Below are positions 50,563 to 59,673 of a stretch of 64,000 nucleotides of DNA, piece after piece. The stretch is from assembly GCF_027857615.1 (NCBI RefSeq), contig NZ_JAQIFT010000046.1:62001-126000 (forward strand), given 5' to 3'. The DNA is from Holtiella tumoricola (GTDB lineage Bacteria > Bacillota > Clostridia > Lachnospirales > Cellulosilyticaceae). Every line of letters starts with the position of its first letter. The first letter of the stretch is position 1. The translations under genes and the position numbers were made by a program. Under the pieces are notes generated by a model, which was not told the origin of the DNA, ran no database searches, and saw only the letters and a program-made list of their open reading frames with translations.

Positions 50563-51401
50563 ATTGCTTCTACAACCTCCTCAGTACTTAACATAGTAGG
50601 ATCTAAGTTGTATCCCTTCTGTCTTAACAAGTAAATAAGGTAGGTTGAATCTGGTACATCTAAACCAATTGCTCTTATCTGTTCTACGTTCTTAAATACT
50701 TCCTTAGGGGTACCTGATAAGATGACCTTCCCACCATCTATTACTAAAATACGATCTGCTAAAATAGCTTCCTGCATGTAATGAGTAATATGAATAATCG
50801 TAATCCCTTGTTCCTTATTTAGCTTTACCATAGTCTCCATGACTTGTTTACGTCCAATTGGGTCTAGCATTGCTGTAGCTTCATCAAAAATGATACACTT
50901 CGGCTCCATAGCAATAACCCCTGCAATAGCAATACGTTGCTTCTGCCCACCTGATAATTGATTTGGTGAAACACGCTTATAGTCATCCATCTCTACTGTA
51001 TGTAAAGCTTCATCCACACGTTTTCTTATTTCACTTGATTCTATCCCCAAGTTCTCTGGACCAAATGCCACATCTTCCTCTACAATAGTTGCAACAATTT
51101 GATTATCAGGATTTTGGAATACCATGCCTACATCTTTACGTACTTCCCAAATATGCTCACCATTACTTAAATCGATTCCATTAACCCATAATACACCTGA
51201 CTTTGGTGACAGAATACCATTAAGATGTTTGGCAAATGTAGACTTACCTGAGCCATTATGACCAAGTACTGCTACAAATTCACCTTCATTAATTGTCGCA
51301 TTGATATGATCTAAAGCAACGATTTTATCCTGAATCTCACCTTGTTCATCGTGGATATAATATTCGTATGTTAAGTCTTTCGCTTTTACAATCTCTGTCA
51401 T
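50547..51401 (-). CDS. ecfA1: ECF transporter ATPase EcfA1
   Basis: The second ATPase of the ECF module. Walker A GHNGSGKSTFAKHLNG, Q-loop VGMVFQNPDNQIVATIV, signature LSGGQKQRIAIAGVIAMEP, Walker B CIIFDEATAMLDPIG and switch His IHITHYMQEA are complete; DEATAMLDP rather than DEPT is characteristic of EcfA1. 284 residues. It follows the ribosomal operon after a terminator and 205 bases. Confidence 0.95.
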   Translation of the reverse strand: MTEIVKAKDLTYEYYIHDEQGEIQDKIVALDHINATINEGEFVAVLGHNGSGKSTFAKHLNGILSPKSGVLWVNGIDLSNGEHIWEVRKDVGMVFQNPDNQIVATIVEEDVAFGPENLGIESSEIRKRVDEALHTVEMDDYKRVSPNQLSGGQKQRIAIAGVIAMEPKCIIFDEATAMLDPIGRKQVMETMVKLNKEQGITIIHITHYMQEAILADRILVIDGGKVILSGTPKEVFKNVEQIRAIGLDVPDSTYLIYLLRQKGYNLDPTMLSTEEVVEAIWQLR

Positions 51402-51573
51402 GCTCTTTCCTCTTTTCTATTCACTCTTTCTTTCATGGAGTGATACCCAATATATAAAGTTACTATATAGTCCTATTGTATAATTTTGCTGCTTAAATAA
51501 ATAGGTTATAGTTAATAAAATAACGTGATAACCTACTAATGTAAATAGCAAATTATAAAAAAGTATACAGAAA

Positions 51574-51601
51574 AGGGATTAAGAGCAAATTCTTAATCCC
51601 T
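51574..51601 (-). terminator. Terminator at the end of the ribosomal alpha operon
   Basis: AGGGATTAAGA (51574-51584) pairs perfectly with 51591-51601; the minus-strand tail is CCCTTTTCTG. It lies 5 bases after the rplQ stop codon. Confidence 0.85.
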
Positions 51602-51606
51602 GGACA

Positions 51607-52131
51607 TTAAACTAATTCAATGATAACTTCTTCAGCACCGTCACCTTTACGTGGTCCGATTTTGATGATTCTTGTGTAACCACCATTACGATCTGCGTAT
51701 TTTGGAGCGATTTCGCTGAATAATTTATCTGTTAAATCAACAGTTTTAGCTTGTCTTCTTTTGTTTACATTAACTTCTGTTACAGGATATAATACCTTTA
51801 ACATTTGTCTTCTCGCATGTAAACGAGTAGAGCTATCTTTTTTGATTGTTTTTTCTACTTCTTCAAATACTGTTACTTTTTTACCGTCTACGACTTCTTT
51901 AACACGTTTACCGTTAACGTCTTTTTTAGGCACTTTTGCAGTAACTTTTACTTCTTCATAGTTGTCTTTTTCACGAACAGCCATAGCGATTAAGCCTTCT
52001 GCAATCTTACGAATCTCTTTAGCTTTTGCTGTAGTAGTTTTAATCTTACCATGGTATAAGAGATTTGTTACTTGATTACGAAGTAATGCTTTACGTCCAG
52101 CTGCATCACGACCAAGTTTTCTTTGAGCCAT
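51607..52131 (-). CDS. rplQ: 50S ribosomal protein bL17 with central insertion
   Basis: It sits near the exit tunnel. The conserved start RKLGRDAAGRKALLRNQVTN and end TRIIKIGPRKGDGAEEVIIELV (in parts) frame the domain. At 174 residues it is about 50 longer than the standard protein because of an insertion at about residues 60-98 rich in Lys and Val; L17 proteins of Lachnospirales commonly have this, so it is a lineage marker and not a fusion. Confidence 0.96.
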   Translation of the reverse strand: MAQRKLGRDAAGRKALLRNQVTNLLYHGKIKTTTAKAKEIRKIAEGLIAMAVREKDNYEEVKVTAKVPKKDVNGKRVKEVVDGKKVTVFEEVEKTIKKDSSTRLHARRQMLKVLYPVTEVNVNKRRQAKTVDLTDKLFSEIAPKYADRNGGYTRIIKIGPRKGDGAEEVIIELV

Positions 52132-52155
52132 GCCGTAACCTCCTTTAGTTTGTCA

Positions 52156-53115
52156 CTAATCTTCGCTTGGTTTTAAAGCAAATCCAAGCTCTTCAAGTTT
52201 TTGGAACACTTCTTCAAGTGATTTGCGTCCTAAATTACGAACTTTCATCATTTCATCTTCTGTTTTGTTTGTAAGGTCTTCAACAGTGTTGATACCTGCA
52301 CGTTTTAAACAGTTGAATGAACGAACTGAAAGATCAAGCTCTTCGATAGTCATCTCAAGAGTTTTTTCTTTAGAATCGTCTTCTTTAGTAACCATGATTT
52401 CAGCATTACGTGCATTTTCACTTAAGTCTATGAAAAGATTTAAATGTTCACTTAATACTTTAGCAGCTAAACTAACTGCTTCATCTGGTTTTAAAGTACC
52501 ATTAGTCCATACTTGTAATGTAAGTTTATCATAGTCAGTTTGTTGACCAACACGAGTATCTTCAACAGTAAAGTTGATACGTTCTACTGGTGTGTAACTT
52601 GCATCTACAGGGATAACACCAATTGGTAAATCAGTCTTTTTAAGTTTGTTTGTACCAATGTACCCACGTCCACGAGTTACAGTGAGTTCAATGTATAAAC
52701 GACTGTTTGCATCGCCACTTAATGTAGCAATATGATGTTCTGGGTTAAGGATTTCGATTTCTGCAGGACATTTAATATCCCCAGCAGTTACTACACCTTC
52801 ACCTGTAGCCTCAATGTAAATTACTTTTGGCTCCATATTATCACTAATATCTTTGATCGCAAGACCTTTGATATTTAATATGATTTCAAGGACATCTTCT
52901 TTAACACCTGGAATACTACTAAATTCATGTAGTACACCTTCGATTTTTACGCTGCTTACTGCAGAACCTGGAAGAGAAGAAGAAAGGATTCTACGTAATC
53001 CATTCCCGAGAGTTGTCCCGTATCCTCTTTCTAGTGGTTCTACAACGAAACAGCCGTATCTACCGTCAGGTGACATTTCTTTAATTTCAATTTGTGGTTT
53101 TTCAAATTCCAACAC
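52156..53115 (-). CDS. rpoA: DNA-directed RNA polymerase subunit alpha
   Basis: The N-terminal domain that nucleates RNA polymerase assembly has VEPLERGYGTTLGNGLRRIL; the C-terminal domain that binds UP elements and activators has SFNCLKRAGINTVEDLTN and VRNLGRKSLEEV. 319 residues. The start is GTG (53113-53115) behind GGAGGG; a TTG follows it directly and could also be used. Confidence 0.97.
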   Translation of the reverse strand: MLEFEKPQIEIKEMSPDGRYGCFVVEPLERGYGTTLGNGLRRILSSSLPGSAVSSVKIEGVLHEFSSIPGVKEDVLEIILNIKGLAIKDISDNMEPKVIYIEATGEGVVTAGDIKCPAEIEILNPEHHIATLSGDANSRLYIELTVTRGRGYIGTNKLKKTDLPIGVIPVDASYTPVERINFTVEDTRVGQQTDYDKLTLQVWTNGTLKPDEAVSLAAKVLSEHLNLFIDLSENARNAEIMVTKEDDSKEKTLEMTIEELDLSVRSFNCLKRAGINTVEDLTNKTEDEMMKVRNLGRKSLEEVFQKLEELGFALKPSED

Positions 53116-53166
53116 CCGATAAACCCTCCTTTAATATTAAAATAGTCTTTCGAGGGTGACGAACTA

Positions 53167-53793
53167 TTACTTAGAGTAAAGCTCAACGATAAGTGTTTCT
53201 TGGATATCTGTATCGATTTGATCTCTTGCTGGAACTGCTTTAACAGTACCTTTAAGAGCTTCGATATCAGCTTCTAACCATTCTGGTACAATACGAGAAC
53301 CTGTTACTTCAGTAATTTGTTTGAAGCGTTCGAAGCTTTTTGCATCTTCTTTAACTTCAATTACATCACCAATTTTAACTTGGTATGATGGAATGTTAAC
53401 TCTTTTACCGTTAACTGTAACAAGGTTATGACGAACAACTTGTCTAGCTTCTGTACGAGAACGTCCAAGACCTAAGCGGTAAGCTACGTTGTCTAAACGA
53501 AGTTCAAGATTACGAAGTAAGTTTTCACCTGTGATGCCTGGTTGTGCATCTGATTTTTCAAAGTATGTTCTGAATTGACCTTCAAGAACACCATAGATTC
53601 TTTTAGCTTTTTGTTTTTCACGTAATTGTAAGCCGTACTCAGATAATTTTGTTTTTTGTTGACCATGTTGACCTGGTGCATATGGTCTTCTCTCAATAGC
53701 ACAAGCTGCTGTGTAGCATCTTTCGCCTTTAAGGAATAATTTTTTACCTTCACGACGACATTGTTTACATTTAGCTCCAATATATCTAGCCAT
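53167..53793 (-). CDS. rpsD: 30S ribosomal protein uS4 (zinc-binding form)
   Basis: A primary 16S rRNA binder. The N-terminus has C9, C12, C26 and C31 in CKQC and CYTAAC contexts, the zinc-binding form; the S4 RNA-binding domain LRLDNVAYRLGLGRSRTEAR follows. 208 residues. It lies between rpsK and rpoA as in most Firmicutes alpha operons with an in-operon S4. Confidence 0.96.
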   Translation of the reverse strand: MARYIGAKCKQCRREGKKLFLKGERCYTAACAIERRPYAPGQHGQQKTKLSEYGLQLREKQKAKRIYGVLEGQFRTYFEKSDAQPGITGENLLRNLELRLDNVAYRLGLGRSRTEARQVVRHNLVTVNGKRVNIPSYQVKIGDVIEVKEDAKSFERFKQITEVTGSRIVPEWLEADIEALKGTVKAVPARDQIDTDIQETLIVELYSK

Positions 53794-53811
53794 TTCTATT
53801 TACACCTCCTA

Positions 53812-54219
53812 TTACACTCTTCTACGTTTTGGTGGACGACATCCATTATGTGGTACAGGAGTTACATCTTTAATTAATGTTACTTCTAAACCAGCTGCTT
53901 GAAGCGCACGAATAGCTGCTTCTCTACCGGATCCTGGACCTTTTACCATTACTTCAACTGATTTTAAACCGTGTTCCATTGCTGCTTTAGCTGCTGTTTC
54001 AGCCGCCATTTGAGCTGCGTATGGAGTTGATTTTCTAGAACCTCTGAAACCAAGGCCACCAGCACTTGCCCATGAAAGAGCGTTGCCGTTTGTATCAGTT
54101 AATGTAACCATTGTATTATTAAAAGTAGATTGGATATGAGCCATACCGCGTTCTACATGTTTTCTGTCACGACGTCTACGAGTTGTTCCCTTTTTTGCCA
54201 CTTTTTTTGCTGCTGCCAT
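53812..54219 (-). CDS. rpsK: 30S ribosomal protein uS11
   Basis: A platform protein near the mRNA exit. GMAHIQSTFNNTMVTLTD, GGLGFRGSRKSTPYAAQMAA and the basic end PVPHNGCRPPKRRRV are diagnostic. 135 residues with a basic N-terminal tail. It lies 24 bases downstream of rpsM. Confidence 0.97.
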   Translation of the reverse strand: MAAAKKVAKKGTTRRRRDRKHVERGMAHIQSTFNNTMVTLTDTNGNALSWASAGGLGFRGSRKSTPYAAQMAAETAAKAAMEHGLKSVEVMVKGPGSGREAAIRALQAAGLEVTLIKDVTPVPHNGCRPPKRRRV

Positions 54220-54243
54220 GAGACCTTAACCTCCTTTATTTAA

Positions 54244-54612
54244 CTATTTTTTCTTGTTAGCTACTGTTTTCTTAGGACCTTTACGTGTACGAGCATTCGT
54301 TTTAGTTTTTTGTCCTCTTACTGGAAGGCCACGTCTATGACGAATTCCTCTATAGCATCCGATTTCCATTAATCGTTTAATGTTAAGAGCGATTTCACGA
54401 CGAAGGTCACCTTCAACCATTTGAGTTTTATCAATGATGTCACGAAGTTTATTTACTTCTTCATCAGTTAAATCCTTAATTCTTGTATCGAAATTGATAC
54501 CAGCTTCTGTAAGGATTCTACGAGAACTTGGACGACCTATACCATAGATATAAGTAAGACCAACTTCAACACGCTTATTTTTTGGTAAGTCTACACCTGC
54601 AATACGTGCCAT
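54244..54612 (-). CDS. rpsM: 30S ribosomal protein uS13
   Basis: A head protein that contacts P-site tRNA and L5. ARIAGVDLPKNKRVEVGLTY, IYGIGRPSSRRIL, YRGIRHRRGLPVRGQKTK and the Lys-rich tail are typical. I start at the ATG at 54610-54612 (MARIAGVDLP), 11 bases behind AGGAGG; an in-frame ATG at 54624 would add four residues not seen in the family. 122 residues. Confidence 0.96.
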   Translation of the reverse strand: MARIAGVDLPKNKRVEVGLTYIYGIGRPSSRRILTEAGINFDTRIKDLTDEEVNKLRDIIDKTQMVEGDLRREIALNIKRLMEIGCYRGIRHRRGLPVRGQKTKTNARTRKGPKKTVANKKK

Positions 54613-54747
54613 ATAGATTTGCACCTCCTATTGATTGATATATATATAATACAGCATTTACCATGAATGCCGCAGCCGCTTAAAGTTAACTCACAAGGTA
54701 ATATTATATATTAACTTGCGACATAAATCAATGCATTTCGTAAAGCA

Positions 54748-54861
54748 TTAACCTTGTCTTTGTTTGTGTTTTGGATTTTCACAGATAACGCAAACACGGC
54801 CTTTTCTTTTGATTACTTTACATTTTTCACATATCTTTTTAACAGATGGGCGTACTTTCAT
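54748..54861 (-). CDS. rpmJ: 50S ribosomal protein bL36
   Basis: A 37-residue gene read directly between infA and rpsM: MKVRPSVKKICEKCKVIKRK then GRVCVICENPKHKQRQG. C11, C14, C27 and H32 form the zinc site of this smallest ribosomal protein. AGGAGAGCAGAAA precedes the ATG at 54859-54861. The position between infA and rpsM is the normal one. Confidence 0.97.
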   Translation of the reverse strand: MKVRPSVKKICEKCKVIKRKGRVCVICENPKHKQRQG

Positions 54862-54887
54862 TTTCTGCTCTCCTTTCCGTTTACCAT

Positions 54888-55106
54888 TTATTTAGAACGC
54901 CAAATAATTCGTCCCTTGGTTAAATCATATGGAGAAAGTTCCACAGTTACTTTATCACCCGGTAATACACGGATAAAATTCATACGAAGTTTTCCAGAGA
55001 TATGAGCAAGTACTTTGTGACCGCCTTCAATCTCAACTTGGAACATCGCATTTGGTAACTTTTCTATCACTGTTCCCTCTACTTCAAAAACATCACCTTT
55101 TGCCAA
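54888..55106 (-). CDS. infA: Translation initiation factor IF-1
   Basis: It blocks the ribosomal A site during initiation. An OB fold: DVFEVEGTVIEKLPNAMFQV, HISGKLRMNFIRVLPGD and the end LTKGRIIWRSK. 72 residues. The start codon is TTG (55104-55106) behind GGAGG, a rare start that could hold its expression down relative to the ribosomal genes. Confidence 0.97.
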   Translation of the reverse strand: MAKGDVFEVEGTVIEKLPNAMFQVEIEGGHKVLAHISGKLRMNFIRVLPGDKVTVELSPYDLTKGRIIWRSK

Positions 55107-55120
55107 GTTACAAACCTCCT

Positions 55121-55393
55121 CTATATAGAAGTCTTTACCAGATAAGCTTTAATACCTTTGCGGATATGAGCATCTGATACGTTTTCTTCGATTATATTTT
55201 GTTTGAGATCTTGAATCACTTCAAGAGTCCCTTGAATATGTTTATACTTTTTACGCTTTGGAGATGCTAATTTTCTTAGATCTCCATCTGCAAGGTAAGC
55301 ATATTCTTCTTCTAAACTAATAACTATAAATGCATGACCTTTATCTCTGCCACATTTTGAAAATACCACTTGACCTACTTCAAAGTCTCTCAT
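55121..55393 (-). CDS. KOW-domain RNA-binding protein (L14e-like)
   Basis: A 90-residue protein with a KOW-type fold: VGQVVFSKCGRDKGHAFIVI followed by YLADGDLRKLASPKRKKYKH. It resembles the archaeal L14e and eukaryotic ribosomal KOW proteins, and genes like this sit between map and infA in many Clostridia. RNA binding is likely; its exact target is unknown. It overlaps map by one base (TAATG). Confidence 0.85.
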   Translation of the reverse strand: MRDFEVGQVVFSKCGRDKGHAFIVISLEEEYAYLADGDLRKLASPKRKKYKHIQGTLEVIQDLKQNIIEENVSDAHIRKGIKAYLVKTSI

Positions 55394-56163
55394 TATTTAT
55401 CACCCTCGTCTTCTGATCTGAGTGTCAAAATAAGTGGTTCATCATCTGTAATTACAATAGTATTCTCATAGTGAGCTGATGGTAATCCATCTCTAGTTAC
55501 AAAAGTCCAGTCATCATCTAAGCATTGTACTTGGTATGTTCCCATGTTAATCATAGGCTCAATAGCAAGTGCCATGCCTTTTTCAAGCTTTACACCACGA
55601 CCTGGTGCCTTATAGTTAGGCACTTGAGGATCTTCATGTAATTCTTCACCAATACCATGGCCAACCAAGTCTCTTACTACACCGTATCCAAAGGATTCAG
55701 CATAGTCTTGAATAGCTTTAGATATCTGTCCTAAATGATTGCCAGCTTTTGCGTATTTTAGTCCTTCAAAGAAACACTGCTTTGTAACTTCAATTAGTTT
55801 CAAAACATCAGGTGATACATCTCCGACTGGATAAGTTCTTGCGGCATCAGAATGATACCCTTTATAGTATACCCCAAGGTCGACACTTACTATGTCACCT
55901 TGTTTGAGTTTTCTTGGCCCTGGAATACCATGTACAACTTCTTCATTAATAGATATACACGCTGAGGCTGGGTAGCCACAGTATCCTTTAAAGGAAGGTA
56001 TAGCATGCTTACTTGTAATAAACTTATAAGCTACCTGGTCTAATTCTTTTGTCGTTACACCTGGTCTAATATGCTTAGCCACCAATTCATGTGCCTCAAT
56101 AAGTATCTGAGCTGATTCTTGCATTAACTTAATTTCATCGTCGGATTTAATGGGAATTGGCAT
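55393..56163 (-). CDS. map: Methionine aminopeptidase type I
   Basis: It removes the initiator Met from nascent proteins. Metal ligands lie in VSVDLGVYYKGYHSDAARTY (two Asp), DLVGHGIGEELHEDPQVPNY (His) and MALAIEPMI and AHYENTIVIT (Glu). ACISINEEVVHGIPG forms the substrate pocket. 256 residues. It lies between adk and the KOW gene. Confidence 0.96.
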   Translation of the reverse strand: MPIPIKSDDEIKLMQESAQILIEAHELVAKHIRPGVTTKELDQVAYKFITSKHAIPSFKGYCGYPASACISINEEVVHGIPGPRKLKQGDIVSVDLGVYYKGYHSDAARTYPVGDVSPDVLKLIEVTKQCFFEGLKYAKAGNHLGQISKAIQDYAESFGYGVVRDLVGHGIGEELHEDPQVPNYKAPGRGVKLEKGMALAIEPMINMGTYQVQCLDDDWTFVTRDGLPSAHYENTIVITDDEPLILTLRSEDEGDK

Positions 56164-56164
56164 T

Positions 56165-56812
56165 TTAGTTCACTCCTAATGCTTTCTTTACCCTTGCACG
56201 CACTTCATCTACAGTTCCTACTCCATCAATAACAAGCACTTTATCTTGTTGTTGATAGTGATCGATAAGAGGTTTAGTTTGTGCATGATAAACTTCTAAT
56301 CTTTTCTTAACTGTCTCTTCTTTATCATCTTCTCTTTGAATCAGATGAGTAGAACATTCATTACAAATACCTGGTACTGTTTCTACTTTGAATAGTTTAT
56401 GATATGAAGCGCCGCAGCTAGGACAAACAGTTCTACCAGCCATACGTTCGATAATAACTTCGTCTGGTACTTCTACATCGAGTACAGAGTCAATTGGTTT
56501 ACCGATTTCTTTTAGCATTGCATCCAATGCCTTTGCTTGTGGTATAGTTCTTGGAAAACCATCCAAGATCATGCCATTTTCACAATCTTTTTGAACTATA
56601 CGATCTTTGACAAGTTCTAATACGAGCTCATCAGGTACCAACTTACCTTCATCCATGTACTTTTTAGCTTCTTGACCTAACTCAGTATTCTTTGAGATAT
56701 GCTCTCTAAAAATATTTCCTGTTGAGATCGTTGGAATATTGTATAGTTTCATAAGCATTTCTGCTTGTGTGCCTTTACCTGCTCCAGGTGCACCTAATAA
56801 TATTAATCTCAT
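56165..56812 (-). CDS. adk: Adenylate kinase (zinc lid form)
   Basis: It interconverts ATP, ADP and AMP. P-loop GAPGAGKGTQ (7-16), STGNIFREHI, LDGFPRTIPQA and a lid with C130, C133, C150 and C153 holding zinc, the Gram-positive form. I start at the ATG at 56810-56812 (MRLILLGAPG), since the upstream in-frame starts add residues not seen in Adk; its Shine-Dalgarno site is weak. 215 residues. Confidence 0.96.
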   Translation of the reverse strand: MRLILLGAPGAGKGTQAEMLMKLYNIPTISTGNIFREHISKNTELGQEAKKYMDEGKLVPDELVLELVKDRIVQKDCENGMILDGFPRTIPQAKALDAMLKEIGKPIDSVLDVEVPDEVIIERMAGRTVCPSCGASYHKLFKVETVPGICNECSTHLIQREDDKEETVKKRLEVYHAQTKPLIDHYQQQDKVLVIDGVGTVDEVRARVKKALGVN

Positions 56813-56836
56813 TACGGCAACCCCCAATTTTAATTC

Positions 56837-58093
56837 TTATAGAAATCCTTTATAATGGCGCATTAGCATTTGTGATTCTAATTGTTTAACTGTTTCAAGT
56901 GCAACACCTACTACGATAAGAAGTGAAGTTCCACCAAATTGTACTGGCATCTTGAAGATAGCTCCCAGTACTAATGGTGAAAGTGCTAATATCGCAAGGA
57001 AGATAGCTCCCATTAAAGTAATGTGTGTTGCTGTCTTTGAAAGGTAGTCTGATGTTGGTTTACCTGGACGAATACCAGGAATAAAACCGCCACCTTTTTT
57101 AAGGTTTGCTGCTATTTCTACTGGATTAAATGCAATTGTAGAATAGAAGAAAGCAAATGCAAAGATTAATACTACATAGAGTACTGCACCAAATGGATGA
57201 GACCATCTGAGCCACTGTATTGCTGTTTGCCAAAATTCACTTGGTGTTTTAACAAATAAATTTGTTATTGTCTCAGGGAATTGAATAAGTGACATTGCAA
57301 AGATAACAGGAAGTACACCTGCAAGGTTTACTTTGATAGGTATATTTTGTGATTGACCACCATATACTTTTCTACCTGCTACACGTTTTGCATATTGTAC
57401 AGAGATTCTTCTTTCACCTAGTGACATAAGCACTGTGAATCCAATCATAATTACAAATAATAAAACTAGAATAGCAACTTTAACATAATTATCATATGCT
57501 AGTAGGCTTATAGCTCCTTGTGGAAGTCTAGAAACGATGTTAATAAAGATAATTAGGGAAATACCGTTTCCGATACCCTTTTCTGTAATTTGCTCTCCTA
57601 TCCACATTACTAACATAGAACCAGCAATAAATGAAATGAATGCAAGAGCAAATACTAGTAAGTTTTTCTCAACCAAAACATTGGATTGATATAACATATA
57701 AGTTGTTCCACCAGCTTGCATGATAGCAAGAACTAATGTTACATATCTAGTATACTTGTTGATCTTTTTACGACCGTCTTCGCCTTCTTTTGATAGCTCT
57801 TCTAATCTAGTAATAGCGATAGTTAAAAGTTGAATAATAATAGATGCTGTAATGTAAGGCCCTACACCAAAGGCAAAGAGTGCCATTTGGCTAAAGGCTC
57901 CTCCTGTAATAGCATTCATAAGCCCTAACATACCGTTAGAGTTTTGACCTAATACTTGTTCAACAGCAATTGGATCAATGCCTGGGACTGGAACATGAGC
58001 TCCAAGTCTAACTAAGGCAAACATCCATAGGGTAAAAATTATCTTTTTTCGCAGTTCTGGTACTCTCCATGCATTTTTAAGAGTTTTAAACAC
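56837..58093 (-). CDS. secY: Protein translocase subunit SecY
   Basis: The ten-helix channel of the Sec system. RLGAHVPVPGIDP at the end of helix 1, YITASIIIQLL with the plug region, IGEQITEKGIGNGISLIIF, SVQYAKRVAGRKVYGGQSQN (loop C5) and IPGIRPGKPTSDYLSK are present. 418 residues. The start is GTG (58091-58093) behind AGAGGTGATG, directly after the rplO stop codon. Confidence 0.97.
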   Translation of the reverse strand: MFKTLKNAWRVPELRKKIIFTLWMFALVRLGAHVPVPGIDPIAVEQVLGQNSNGMLGLMNAITGGAFSQMALFAFGVGPYITASIIIQLLTIAITRLEELSKEGEDGRKKINKYTRYVTLVLAIMQAGGTTYMLYQSNVLVEKNLLVFALAFISFIAGSMLVMWIGEQITEKGIGNGISLIIFINIVSRLPQGAISLLAYDNYVKVAILVLLFVIMIGFTVLMSLGERRISVQYAKRVAGRKVYGGQSQNIPIKVNLAGVLPVIFAMSLIQFPETITNLFVKTPSEFWQTAIQWLRWSHPFGAVLYVVLIFAFAFFYSTIAFNPVEIAANLKKGGGFIPGIRPGKPTSDYLSKTATHITLMGAIFLAILALSPLVLGAIFKMPVQFGGTSLLIVVGVALETVKQLESQMLMRHYKGFL

Positions 58094-58534
58094 CTACATC
58101 ACCTCTGCTTTTCCACCCACAGCTTCAATTTTTTCTACAGCACCAGCACTAAACGCGTTAGCTTGTACTGTAAGTTTTTTAGTAAGGTCACCTTTAGCAA
58201 GGATCTTAATACCATCTCTAGTATTTTTTACGATACCTGCTTGAACCATAGCGTCGATTGTTACAACCGCACCATCTTCGAAACGGTTAAGCATATCTAC
58301 GTTGATTGCTACGATATCTTTGCTGTTACGGCATGTGAAACCACGTTTTGGTAAACGTCTGTAAAGAGGCATTTGACCCCCTTCAAATCCTGGTCTAACT
58401 CCGCCACCGCTTCTTGCTTTTTGTCCTTTATGTCCTTTACCGGCTGTTTTACCGTTACCTGAACCATGTCCTCTACCTGTACGGAAAGAGTCTTTTTTTG
58501 AACCTTCTGCTGGTCTTAATGAGCTTAAATTCAT
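58094..58534 (-). CDS. rplO: 50S ribosomal protein uL15
   Basis: A core large-subunit protein with a Gly-rich, basic N-terminal extension (GRGHGSGNGKTAGKGHKGQK, ARSGGGVRPGFEGGQMPLYR) and globular C-terminal part. I start at the ATG at 58532-58534 (MNLSSLRP) behind AAAGGAGG; the in-frame GTG upstream overlaps that site. 146 residues. Confidence 0.96.
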   Translation of the reverse strand: MNLSSLRPAEGSKKDSFRTGRGHGSGNGKTAGKGHKGQKARSGGGVRPGFEGGQMPLYRRLPKRGFTCRNSKDIVAINVDMLNRFEDGAVVTIDAMVQAGIVKNTRDGIKILAKGDLTKKLTVQANAFSAGAVEKIEAVGGKAEVM

Positions 58535-58563
58535 TCTTTGCACCTCCTTTGCTAAATCAGTAA

Positions 58564-58749
58564 TTATTCGTTGATTTCTTCAACTTTTACTAAGTGTCTT
58601 ACTTGTGCAATCATACCACGGATAGCATCATTATCTTGGTGGATGTTTGTACTATTCATTTTTCTTAATCCGAGCGCTTCGATAGTTTTTTTATGCTTTG
58701 GAATTGCCCCGATTGTGGATTTTACTAAAGTTACTTTTAAATTAGCCAC
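58564..58749 (-). CDS. rpmD: 50S ribosomal protein uL30
   Basis: A short ferredoxin-like protein: KVTLVKSTIGAIPKHKKTIE then LGLRKMNSTNIHQDNDAIRG. 61 residues, normal for bacteria. It lies between rpsE and rplO with short gaps. Confidence 0.95.
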   Translation of the reverse strand: MANLKVTLVKSTIGAIPKHKKTIEALGLRKMNSTNIHQDNDAIRGMIAQVRHLVKVEEINE

Positions 58750-58761
58750 TGACTATTCCTC

Positions 58762-59274
58762 CTATCCTAGAAGCTCTTCTACAGTTTTTCCACGAAGTTT
58801 TGCAACTTCTGCTGGAGTTTTAAGTCCTGCAAGACCTTCGATTGTAGCGTGAACTACGTTTTTCTTGTTGTTTGAACCTAAAGATTTAGTTCTGATGTTA
58901 CGGATACCTGCAAGTTCAAGTACAGCACGAGCTGGACCACCTGCGATAACTCCAGTACCTTCTTTAGCTGGTTTAAGAAGAACGTGTGCACTACCGAATG
59001 TACCTACGAATTCATGGTAGATACTATCAGCATCATTTCTTTCAATAAAGATAAGGTTTTTCTTAGCATCTTCAATTCCTTTTCTGATTGCATCTGGAAT
59101 TTCCATAGCTTTACCTAAACCTACACCAACGTGTCCGTTTCCATCTCCTACTACTACTAAAGCAGAGAAACGGAATGTACGACCACCTTTAACTACTTTT
59201 GTTACACGTTTAATAGTAACAACTTTTTCTTTTAATTCCAAAGCATTTGGATTAATATTAAGTCTTTTAGCCAT
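58762..59274 (-). CDS. rpsE: 30S ribosomal protein uS5
   Basis: A decoding-fidelity protein. ALVVVGDGNGHVGVGLGKA forms the double-stranded RNA-binding part; GTGVIAGGPARAVLELAGI and RTKSLGSNNKKNVVHATIEG the C-terminal domain. 170 residues. Confidence 0.97.
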   Translation of the reverse strand: MAKRLNINPNALELKEKVVTIKRVTKVVKGGRTFRFSALVVVGDGNGHVGVGLGKAMEIPDAIRKGIEDAKKNLIFIERNDADSIYHEFVGTFGSAHVLLKPAKEGTGVIAGGPARAVLELAGIRNIRTKSLGSNNKKNVVHATIEGLAGLKTPAEVAKLRGKTVEELLG

Positions 59275-59291
59275 CTGTGTTCCCTCCTTTA

Positions 59292-59654
59292 CTAGAATTG
59301 TAACCCAGCTTCACGAGCTGCGTCAGCTAATGCTTTTACTCTACCATGGTATAAGAAACCACCACGGTCAAATACTACTTCTTCAATACCGTTAGCAAGT
59401 GCTTTTTTAGCAATTGCTGTACCAACAGCTGCTGCTGCTTCAACATTTGATCCAACTTTAATGTTAAGATCTTTTTCAACTGTAGAAGCTGATACTAATG
59501 TTACAGCTTTTACATCATCAATAATTTGAGCGTAGATGTGTTTTTCACTTCTGAATACGGCAAGTCTAGGTCTTTGAGCTGTACCTTCGATCTTGTTACG
59601 AAGTCTTCTATGTTTTTGAACACGAACTTTACTACGTGATTGTTTACTGATCAT
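59292..59654 (-). CDS. rplR: 50S ribosomal protein uL18
   Basis: A 5S rRNA-binding protein: KHRRLRNKIEGTAQRPRLAV at the basic N-terminus and VFDRGGFLYHGRVKALADAA near the end. 120 residues, full length. Confidence 0.97.
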   Translation of the reverse strand: MISKQSRSKVRVQKHRRLRNKIEGTAQRPRLAVFRSEKHIYAQIIDDVKAVTLVSASTVEKDLNIKVGSNVEAAAAVGTAIAKKALANGIEEVVFDRGGFLYHGRVKALADAAREAGLQF

Positions 59655-59673
59655 TTAATTCACCCCTTTGCGA

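Noticed and set aside
51607..52131. Fusion or frame error in rplQ because it is 50 residues too long
   Set aside because: The extra residues are an in-frame internal insertion between conserved ends, a known feature of L17 in this lineage.
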